Assembly: GCF_019468465.1 (NCBI RefSeq)
Contig: NZ_CP080519.1
Location: forward strand, 4,107,001 to 4,171,000
Source of the DNA: Amycolatopsis sp. DSM 110486
GTDB taxonomy: Bacteria > Actinomycetota > Actinomycetes > Mycobacteriales > Pseudonocardiaceae
DNA: 64,000 nt
Reading direction: 5' to 3'
A program made the translations under genes and the position numbers. The notes below the pieces were generated by a model. It did no database searches. It had not been told where the DNA came from and saw only the letters and a program-made list of their open reading frames with translations. Positions 53,259 through 60,345 of this stretch are shown in pieces (the first letter of the stretch is position 1; each line of letters begins with the position of its first letter).

Positions 53259-55694
53259 CTAGGCATCGTCGGTGCCGCCACGGGCGCGGCGGGTGCCCTT
53301 GTGGAACGCCATCAGCGTGCGGGCCGTGGCTTCGCCGGTGCCCGCGACGTCGACGTCCTGGTCACCCAGGTCGTCCTGCTGCAGCTGTTCGACGAGGTTC
53401 TGCTGCGGCTGCCGCCGGGGCAGCCGGGGCCGGTCGTCGCCCACCAGCAGGCTCTGATCGGGCTCGCGGGCCGGTTCCGCAGCCGCGGCCACCGGTACGT
53501 GGACCGGAGCCGGCGGTTGTGACTGCAGGGGCTCCGGTTGCTCGCCCGGGGTGTACGCGCGAGCCGGATACGGCCTCGGCTTGGCGTCTCGCCTCATCGG
53601 GATCTGGCCGGTGAACGAGTTGGTGGATTCCATGACACGCGGTGAGCTCTCCAGTGCCGGTCGTGCGGCACCGCCCACCGGCTCCAGCACCCCGGCTAGC
53701 TCGTGCGGGGCCTCGGACCGGAACTCGGCGTTGCCGACGGCGTCGACCGACTCGTTGCCGGCCAGGTGTTGGGACGGGATCAGCACGGTGGCGCGCGTGC
53801 CGCCGTACCGGGACGGGTCGAACGTGACGGTGATGTCGAGCCGCGAAGCGAGGCGCGCGACCACGAACAGGCCGAGGCTGGAGTCGGCCCGCAGCGCCAT
53901 GGCGTCGAACTCGGGGGCGTCGGCCATCATCGCGTTGGCCCAGTCGCGTACCGCTTCCTTCATGCCGAGGCCCTGGTCGGACACGTCGACGACGACGCCG
54001 CGCGCGACCATGCGGCTGGTCACCTCGACCGGCGAGCCGGGCGGGGAGAACGACGTGGCGTTGTCCACGAGCTCGGCGATCAGGTGGATGGCGTCGGCCA
54101 CGGCCGAACCGACGATCGACACGTCGGGCACCTGCTCCACCTGCACCCGCGAGTACTGCTCGGTCTCGGAGACGGCCGCGCGCAGCACTTCCATGAGCGA
54201 CACCGGCTTGCGCCAGCGCCGGCCCGGCTGCTTGCCGCCGAGGATGATCAGGTTCTCCGTGGTGCGGCGCGCACGGGCGGCGAGGTGGTCGAGCTGGAAC
54301 AGCGACGCCAGCTGCGTCGAGTTCTCTTCGCGGCTTTCCATCTCGTCGAGGATCTGCAGCTGCCGGTGCACGAGCACCTGGTTGCGGTGCGCGATGCCGA
54401 GGAACACGTTGTGCACACCGCTTCGCGCCTTCGCCTCGCTCGCGGCCGCGTTGACGGCGGTCAGCTGGGCGGCGTTGAAGGCCTCGGCCACCTGGCCGAT
54501 CTCGTCGAGGCCGTGGTCGAGCTGGGGCAGCTCGGCACCGACGTCCACGGCCTCGCCGTTCTTGAGCCGGTTGACGATGCCGGGGAGGCGGTTGCGGGCG
54601 AGGTCGAGCGAGTCGCTGCGCAGGCGCTCGAGCCGCGTCATCAGGGTGCGGTCGACGAGCGAGCGGGACACCCGAACGGCGATGATGATCGCGACCAGCG
54701 AGGCGATCAGGGCCGCGATACTGCCGATGATCGCGTTGCGCAGCTGCGAGTCGCCGGACTCGATGGCGGCGTTGGACACTTCGTCGCCCTGGGCGATCGT
54801 CAGCTGGGTGAGGCTGTTCGAGACCTGGCCGGTGAGGGTCTGCCAGTCGGCCGCCGAGACCGGCACCGTGCCCCGGTCCTCCGGCGTCCACGGGCCGTGC
54901 TTCACCAGCGCGCCCTCCGCGTCGGTGAGCTGTTTCCAGCCCGGGCTCGTCACGAGGGCCTGGTAGTCGTTGCGCACCGCGGGCTCGAGGAACGGCGCGA
55001 TCTGGCTGACCTGAGTGCGGTAGAAGCCCGTCAGCTGCGTGAACTGCACGAAGTCGTCGGGTGCGAAGGTGCCGCTCGCGAGCGCGCTGGTCACCAGCGA
55101 CGTCTCGCGCGACATCAGGTCGGTCGCGCGGAACAGCGAGGTCGCGGAGATCGCGCCCTGCACGGCCGTCGCGTCGGGCACGATGCGGGCCTGGGTGTCG
55201 AACAGCGTCGACGCCGTGTCGAGCACGCCGTTGAAGTAGGTGTTCACCTGCGCGCGGCCGATGGTGCGGAAGTTGATCTGCGAACGCAGCACCGGCAGCT
55301 GGTCGAGCTGGGTCTTCAGCGCGGTGACCTTGTCGGCGATCTCGGCGGGCGCGCTCGAGATGGTGGACGCGAAGGCGTCCTGCATGCCCTTGAGCTTCTC
55401 GTCGTTGCTCTTCTGCAGCTGCTGCAGCTCGCCGTTCCCCGCGTTGGGGGTGTCGAGGAACTGCAGCGCGACCTGGCGCTCCTGCTGCAGTGACGACAGC
55501 GCCTGGATCGCGGGGATCGACACCTCACGCACCGAGACGGCGACGAGGCGCACGTACAGGCCGTTGATGAAAAAGTACGACGAGACCGCGGCCACCAGCA
55601 CCAGCAGCGTGATGCTCGGGATCAGAACGGTTCTGGTCAGCCTTTTCCGGATCGACTTGTCGTACGCCTTGCCGGACTCATCTTTGTTCTCCAC
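53259..55694 (-). CDS. cvnA: conservon sensor kinase-like protein
   Basis: 811 residues from ATG 55694. One membrane helix (IPSITLLVLVAAVSSYFFIN), an extracellular nitrate/nitrite-sensor-like helical domain (residues about 55-310), a second helix (NAIIGSIAALIASLVAIIIA), HAMP, a long coiled coil and a histidine-kinase-type ATPase (ELVDNATSFSPPGSPV N box; VVVDVSDQGLGM G1). The usual phosphoacceptor His box is not obvious. The C-terminal 130 residues are Pro/Gln-rich and disordered. First gene of cvnABCD; it would sense an outside signal and control the CvnB/CvnD switch. Confidence 0.92.
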   Translation of the reverse strand: MENKDESGKAYDKSIRKRLTRTVLIPSITLLVLVAAVSSYFFINGLYVRLVAVSVREVSIPAIQALSSLQQERQVALQFLDTPNAGNGELQQLQKSNDEKLKGMQDAFASTISSAPAEIADKVTALKTQLDQLPVLRSQINFRTIGRAQVNTYFNGVLDTASTLFDTQARIVPDATAVQGAISATSLFRATDLMSRETSLVTSALASGTFAPDDFVQFTQLTGFYRTQVSQIAPFLEPAVRNDYQALVTSPGWKQLTDAEGALVKHGPWTPEDRGTVPVSAADWQTLTGQVSNSLTQLTIAQGDEVSNAAIESGDSQLRNAIIGSIAALIASLVAIIIAVRVSRSLVDRTLMTRLERLRSDSLDLARNRLPGIVNRLKNGEAVDVGAELPQLDHGLDEIGQVAEAFNAAQLTAVNAAASEAKARSGVHNVFLGIAHRNQVLVHRQLQILDEMESREENSTQLASLFQLDHLAARARRTTENLIILGGKQPGRRWRKPVSLMEVLRAAVSETEQYSRVQVEQVPDVSIVGSAVADAIHLIAELVDNATSFSPPGSPVEVTSRMVARGVVVDVSDQGLGMKEAVRDWANAMMADAPEFDAMALRADSSLGLFVVARLASRLDITVTFDPSRYGGTRATVLIPSQHLAGNESVDAVGNAEFRSEAPHELAGVLEPVGGAARPALESSPRVMESTNSFTGQIPMRRDAKPRPYPARAYTPGEQPEPLQSQPPAPVHVPVAAAAEPAREPDQSLLVGDDRPRLPRRQPQQNLVEQLQQDDLGDQDVDVAGTGEATARTLMAFHKGTRRARGGTDDA

Positions 55695-56112
55695 GACGAT
55701 TCACGAACTCCTGAGTCACAGTCGGCGAAAAGCCGGAAGCCGGCAGGGGAAGCGGACCCGACGGTAGGACCGGGGCGGCCGTCGTCACGAGTCCTCGACT
55801 CACCCTTCGTTTCACCACGGAACAGATCAGGGTCCGTTTTTTACCATGAACCGGGCCATCGTGGTGCCACTGATCGGGCGCTCGACCTGCCGATGAGTGG
55901 CCCAACGTGACCTGTCACGTCGCGTGATGGGCCGATTACCGGCATTTCTCGTGGTGATGACCTCGGCAGGCAACCTCTTGGACGTGTGCTGAGCTGAACG
56001 GGTGAATACGAAATCCGGGGGAAGGTGGCGAATCCCACTGGCCGGGTAGTCGCCGAATTGATTTGTCGACAGGCGAGGGGGCGGTGTTCGAGCCTTCGGC
56101 GGGCCGGGCCGG
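55695..56112. other. 418-bp gap upstream of cvnA
   Basis: No gene seen. It should hold the cvnABCD promoter (minus strand) near 55700-55850, where the sequence is less GC-rich (GTCCGTTTTTTACCATGAAC). The stop of the lanthipeptide exporter lies at the other end. There is no clear hairpin at 56090-56112. Confidence 0.4.
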
Positions 56113-57828
56113 TCAGTGTCCTGTCCGGATTGGTTCGGCCGGAAGCCACGCCTGCATCAGGGCTGCGTATCGCCTTGAGTGGACCAGCAGCTCGGCGTGG
56201 CTGCCGAGCAGGGTCTCGCGCCCGTCGAGCACGAGCACGTGGCGCGCCCGCACGGCGGACGACAGGCGGTGCGCGATCACGACCAGCGTGCCGCCGCGCT
56301 CGGTGAAGGCGCGCTCGGCGCGGGACTCGGCAGCGGGGTCCAAAGTGGACGTCGCTTCGTCGAGGACGACGATGCGCGCCGCGCTCGCGTGGACGCGGGC
56401 GAGGGCGATGAGCTGGGCCTCTCCGCCGGAGAGGCCTTCGGCTTCGTGGCAGAGCTCGGCATCGAGGCCGCCGAGGCGGGCGAGCAGCTCTTCGGCGCCG
56501 ACGGCTTGGGCGGCGGCGCGGAGGTGCTCGTCCGACGCGGTGGGAGCGAACAGGCCGAGGTTGTCACGCAGTGTGCCCGCGAAGACGTAGGCCTGCTGGG
56601 GGATGAGCGCGATGAGCTCGTGCCGGTTGGCGGCTTCGGCCACGGGCACGCCGCCGAGCAGCACCTGGCCGGCCTGGGGCGTGAGCAGCCCCGTGAGCAG
56701 GCCCGCGAGTGTCGACTTGCCGATCCCGCTCGGGCCGACGACAGCGAGGTGGTCGCCCGCGCGCAGGTGGAGGTCCAGTCCACGCACCACGGGTTCGGGT
56801 GCGGCGCCCCAGCGGAAGGTGAGGCCGCAGACTCTCAGGTCGGTGCTGTGAGCTTCTTCGGTTTTCCGTTTCGCCGGCGGCACCTCGGCGGTCTCGGCCA
56901 GCCGCTTGAGCGCCACGATCAGCCTGAGCACGACGGTGCCCGCGGTGGCGGCCAGCCCTCGCAGCGCCGGCTGCATCGTCGTCGCCAGGTAGACCAATGC
57001 GCCCAGTGCCGCTCCGGCCGTCAGCTCGCCCGTCTCGACCAACCCGGGCGCGACCGCCAAGCTCGCGATCAACGGAACGAACGCCCCGAGCGAGATCACC
57101 AACGACCTCGCCGCCCCGGAATGTGCGACTCTCACGGCGGCTTCGGCCTGCTTCTCGACGGCGTCGTACACCGCCAACGCCGCCCCCGGCTCGGCCCCAC
57201 ACGCCACGACGTCCCGCATCCCGCCGAGCACGGTGCCGGTGGTCTCGGCGGTCCGCTCGTCGGCCAGCACGAGCGCCCGCTGCCTGCGTGCGAGCGACGG
57301 CAGCAGCGCCGCGAACACCGCGATCGCGATCGCCACGGGCACCGCCACCGGGAGGACGAGCTGCCCCGCGACGGTCACCAGTCCCGCGATGGCCGCCGCC
57401 GTCGTCACGACCATCGCGCGCGCCTGCACGAGCAGTCCCGCCGTGGCGTCCCGCACCACCTCCACGTGCTGCGTGATCCTCGCGACGCCACTCGCGTCGG
57501 CCGCGTTCCGCGGCGGGTTGGGGTCGTGCAGCACCCCGCGGACCACGGCCGTCACCAGCGCGTCCCGCAGCGGCTCCACCACCTGCCCGAGCTGCCGCCA
57601 CACCAACCGCGACCCGAACGCCCCGGCCAGCGCCGCCACCCCGAACAACGCGAGGTAGCCGATCCCGGCCTTCGGCGCCCCCACCGCGAACCCCCGGTCG
57701 ACGGCCAGCTCGACCAACCGCCCGGAGAAGAACGCCGGCGCACCTTCCAGCGCGGAGCACGCCAGGAGGACCAGCCCGCCGCGCCATTGCCGCAGGAGGG
57801 TCGCGCGGTAGAGGTGACTGACGCTCAT
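56113..57828 (-). CDS. lanthipeptide ABC exporter, subunit 2 (RamB-like)
   Basis: 571 residues from ATG 57828 (ATGA overlap with subunit 1). Six membrane helices (for example VLPVAVPVAIAIAVFAALLP) are fused to an ABC domain: Walker A GPSGIGKST, Q-loop LIPQQAYVFAG, signature LSGGEAQ, Walker B IVVLDEATSTLD and H-loop VIAHRLSS. All catalytic residues are canonical, so this half carries the working ATPase site. It forms a heterodimer with subunit 1 to export the modified precursor. Last gene of the operon. Confidence 0.9.
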   Translation of the reverse strand: MSVSHLYRATLLRQWRGGLVLLACSALEGAPAFFSGRLVELAVDRGFAVGAPKAGIGYLALFGVAALAGAFGSRLVWRQLGQVVEPLRDALVTAVVRGVLHDPNPPRNAADASGVARITQHVEVVRDATAGLLVQARAMVVTTAAAIAGLVTVAGQLVLPVAVPVAIAIAVFAALLPSLARRQRALVLADERTAETTGTVLGGMRDVVACGAEPGAALAVYDAVEKQAEAAVRVAHSGAARSLVISLGAFVPLIASLAVAPGLVETGELTAGAALGALVYLATTMQPALRGLAATAGTVVLRLIVALKRLAETAEVPPAKRKTEEAHSTDLRVCGLTFRWGAAPEPVVRGLDLHLRAGDHLAVVGPSGIGKSTLAGLLTGLLTPQAGQVLLGGVPVAEAANRHELIALIPQQAYVFAGTLRDNLGLFAPTASDEHLRAAAQAVGAEELLARLGGLDAELCHEAEGLSGGEAQLIALARVHASAARIVVLDEATSTLDPAAESRAERAFTERGGTLVVIAHRLSSAVRARHVLVLDGRETLLGSHAELLVHSRRYAALMQAWLPAEPIRTGH

Positions 57829-59846
57829 CCCGCCTCCTCCGTGAACACGGCGCGGTACTGCGGGTCCTGCCACAGGACGGCGTGCGGGGCGACGGCTCTG
57901 ACGTGGCCGTCTTCGAGCCAGACGACAGCGTCGGCGCGGGAGGCGAGGGCGGCGCGGTGCGTGACGACCACCAGGGTTCTCGCGGGGAGGTCGGCGAGGA
58001 CGGACTGTTCGGTGACGGTGTCGAGGCTGGCGGTGGCGTCGTCGAGGAGGAGCACGCGCGGGTTGTGCACGATGGCCCGCGCGAGGCCCACGCGCGCGGC
58101 CTCCCCGCCCGACAGCGGGGTTTCGGCGAGCGGCGTGTGGTAGCCGCGGGGGAGGCGGGTGATGACGTCGTGGATGCGGGCCGTGCGGCAGGCCGCGCGG
58201 ACGGCCGTGTCGCCGGCCCAGCTGCCGTAGCCCACGGCGTCGGCGACGGTGGCGCCGAGCAGGTGCGGCCGGGCGAAGCCGTAGCCGACCACGGCGCGGA
58301 GCTCCTCGGGGCGCAGGGTGGTGAGGTCGCGGCCGTCGAGGTGGGCTTGGCCTGCATCGGGGGAGGTGAGGCCGCCGAGAAGACTGACCACAGTGGACTT
58401 CCCGGAGCCGGATTTCCCTACGATGGCGGTGAATGTGCCGCCGGGGATGGTGAGCGTGGTGGGGTGCAGGGCGCCTTGGACGGTGGCGTTGTGGAGGGTG
58501 AGCGTCCCGTTGCCGGGCAGGAGGCCGAGCTTGCCGCGTTCGGGGGTAGGGACGTCGAGCACCTCGGCGACGCGCTGGGCGCAACCGCGGGCCCGCGAAA
58601 CGGTGGTGAGCAACGGGATTTGCGTCACGAGCCCCATGCCGAGCGCGACGTAGCCGAGGGCGGCGAGCACGTCGCCGACCGTCAGCCGGTGTTCGAGCAC
58701 CCCGAACCCCGCCGCGGTGAGCGCCGCCAGCTCCACGGCCGGCAACAGCAACGCGGCGCGCCACACCATCTTCGCCTGCGTCCGCCACATCCCGCGCCCG
58801 GCAAGACTCAGGCGCGGCAACGGTTTCAGCACGCGCTCGGCTTCCCGGTCCGCGGTGCCGGACGCGGCGATCGTGGCCAGGCCGGTGGTGGCGTCGAGCA
58901 GCCGCGCCGCGAGCTCGCCGGAGACGCGCTGATAGGTGAGGACGTCGTCGGCGGTGTTCTTGAGGTGCGACCTGGCGAGGAGGAGCGCCACGGGGATGCT
59001 GCCGAGGAACACGAGCGCGAGCCGCCAGTCGAGGACCGCGAGCAGCACGATGGCCCCGACGGAGATCACCGCCGCGGACACCAGCTGCACCACGACCGGC
59101 ACGATGCTGCCCGCCCCCACGGCGTCCCCGGCCATCCGGCTCACCGCATCCCCTTCGGCGAACGGGGTTTTCGTCTTCTGCGCAAGCAGCCGGTCGATCA
59201 TCCTGCGCCGCAGCCACGCGCCGGCGCCACTGGTGACCCTGACGACGACCACCCCGCCGACCACGTCGGCCACGATCTCGGCCCCACCGACGACGACCAG
59301 CCAGACGACCTGCTTCGCCGCGCCACTGCCGCTGATCACGGCATCGGTGGCTGCCGCCAACGCCCCGGGCAACAACAAACTCGCCCCCACTGCGACGAGC
59401 CCGACCACGGCGAGGACCCCCACCCGCCAGGGGTCTCTCCTCGCGACTTCCCCCAAGAGCCGATCCCCGGGTGCTGCCGGTTTCGCCGCCTTCCTTGCCT
59501 TTCGCCCGCGCCTTGCCATGGGCTCCGGCAAGTCGGAAGGCGGTTCGGCAACTTGCCGCACAGCTCCGCCGGATGCCGGTCGCGTTCGTGTCGCTCGGCC
59601 GCGGCTTGCCGTCGGTTGCGGTAGGTCGTCGTGCGGAGTGGCAACTTGCCGTTCCGAGGGGGCGCTTGCCGGTGATGGGGCGGGCGTCGGGCGGTGATGT
59701 GCCGTGGGTTGTGGCAAGGCGGAGGGGGTTGTGGCAACTTGCCACTCGGGACCCGCGCTTGCCGAATCGGGGTGGGATGCGCCGACGGGGCTGGTGGTGG
59801 GCACCGCGTCGACGGGACCGTCGGAAGGTGCTCCGTACCCGGGCAT
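57825..59846 (-). CDS. lanthipeptide ABC exporter, subunit 1 (RamA-like)
   Basis: 673 residues from ATG 59846, chosen for the GAGGAG five bases upstream; ATG 59519 would remove the first 109 residues. The N-terminal extension contains three copies of a degenerate (W/R)QVA...LPxP unit, reflecting a 93-bp DNA repeat. Six membrane helices and an ABC domain follow: Walker A GKSGSGKST, signature LSGGEAARV, H-loop VVTHRAAL, but the Walker B reads LLLDDATASLD (Asp for catalytic Glu) and the Q-loop lacks Gln (GYGFARPHLLG). It is thus the degenerate half of a heterodimeric exporter. Confidence 0.88.
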   Translation of the reverse strand: MPGYGAPSDGPVDAVPTTSPVGASHPDSASAGPEWQVATTPSALPQPTAHHRPTPAPSPASAPSERQVATPHDDLPQPTASRGRATRTRPASGGAVRQVAEPPSDLPEPMARRGRKARKAAKPAAPGDRLLGEVARRDPWRVGVLAVVGLVAVGASLLLPGALAAATDAVISGSGAAKQVVWLVVVGGAEIVADVVGGVVVVRVTSGAGAWLRRRMIDRLLAQKTKTPFAEGDAVSRMAGDAVGAGSIVPVVVQLVSAAVISVGAIVLLAVLDWRLALVFLGSIPVALLLARSHLKNTADDVLTYQRVSGELAARLLDATTGLATIAASGTADREAERVLKPLPRLSLAGRGMWRTQAKMVWRAALLLPAVELAALTAAGFGVLEHRLTVGDVLAALGYVALGMGLVTQIPLLTTVSRARGCAQRVAEVLDVPTPERGKLGLLPGNGTLTLHNATVQGALHPTTLTIPGGTFTAIVGKSGSGKSTVVSLLGGLTSPDAGQAHLDGRDLTTLRPEELRAVVGYGFARPHLLGATVADAVGYGSWAGDTAVRAACRTARIHDVITRLPRGYHTPLAETPLSGGEAARVGLARAIVHNPRVLLLDDATASLDTVTEQSVLADLPARTLVVVTHRAALASRADAVVWLEDGHVRAVAPHAVLWQDPQYRAVFTEEAG
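59520..59743. repeat. 93-bp tandem repeat inside the exporter gene
   Basis: The palindrome GGCAACTTGCC occurs at 59547-59557, 59640-59650 and 59733-59743, exactly 93 bp (31 codons) apart. Flanking TTGCC...GTTGCGG/GCAAGTCGG words repeat less exactly. The repeats keep the reading frame and encode the three QVA..LPxP units. Confidence 0.85.
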
Positions 59847-59952
59847 CTCACTCCTCGTCAAACGAGCCCAACCAGCCCAACCTGCCGCCCATCGCGCGGC
59901 AGATCCCAGCGAACCCGGTGACCAACCCGCGGCACCGGGGCAGAATGGTGAG

Positions 59953-59987
59953 GCGGGAGCGGCGCACTTGGCCTGCGCCGCTCCCGC
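59953..59987 (-). terminator. hairpin between lanA and exporter genes
   Basis: Perfect 14-bp stem GCGGGAGCGGCGCA (59953-59966) with TGCGCCGCTCCCGC (59974-59987), loop CTTGGCC. It lies 174-208 bases after the lanA stop and about 100 bases before exporter ATG 59846. It probably acts as an attenuator that keeps precursor transcripts in excess over exporter transcripts. Confidence 0.8.
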
Positions 59988-60014
59988 ACCCGGTCCGTGA
60001 CGCCCCGACGCAAG

Positions 60015-60100
60015 GCACCCGAGAGCACCACAGCACCCGAGAGCGCCGGGCACCCGAGAGCACCGAGGCACCCCAGAACGCCGAAGCGCCCGAGAGCACC
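60015..60100. repeat. array of five 15-bp direct repeats
   Basis: GCACCCGAGAGC(A/G)CC at 60015, 60033, 60050, 60068 (variant GCACCCCAGAACGCC) and 60086 (GCGCCCGAGAGCACC), period 17-18 bp. The array lies between lanA and the hairpin. No reading frame makes sense of it. Possible protein-binding or RNA-structure element. Confidence 0.8.
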
Positions 60101-60160
60101 CAATCGCCGAAAGACCGTCAGAAGGTCGACAAGGATCGAAGGGTCAGTAGGTCAGCTAAC

Positions 60161-60313
60161 TCAGTGGCAGGTCAGCAGGCTGAGCGTGCTGTGCGCGCAC
60201 GACGCCAGCAGGCTCAGGTTGCTCGGCGCCCCGTGGCCGTGACCGTGGCCGCCGCCGTGGCCTTCGAGGGCTTCGGGGGCTTCCAGGGCCTGCAGGTCGA
60301 GAACCAGTTCCAT
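60161..60313 (-). CDS. lanA: class III lanthipeptide precursor (SapB-like)
   Basis: 50 residues from ATG 60313, with AGAAGGGA five bases upstream. The leader begins MELVLDLQALEAPEALEG and carries the LDLQ motif that class III synthetases recognise. Residues 18-28 are GHGGGHGHGHG, absent from SapB. The core has two ring motifs: SNLSLLASC (residues 31-39, S-x2-S-x4-C) and STLSLLTC (42-49, S-x2-S-x3-C), giving dehydrated Ser and lanthionine/labionin rings, with a final His. Encoded 32 bases after lanKC and before the exporter genes. A SapB-like surfactant role in aerial growth is likely. Confidence 0.9.
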   Translation of the reverse strand: MELVLDLQALEAPEALEGHGGGHGHGHGAPSNLSLLASCAHSTLSLLTCH

Positions 60314-60345
60314 GGTGATCCCTTCTCGTGTTCTTCCGCCGGCCA

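Noticed and set aside
56090..56112. tRNA-like T-loop word GTTCGAGCC
   Set aside because: No matching acceptor or anticodon stems around it.
59336..59851. Long open frame on the minus strand overlapping the exporter N-terminus
   Set aside because: It is an out-of-frame reading of the 93-bp repeat in the exporter gene; no family features or start signal.
60015..60100. Possible CRISPR array
   Set aside because: Repeats are 15 bp with 2-3 bp between them; no spacers of 30 bp and no cas genes.
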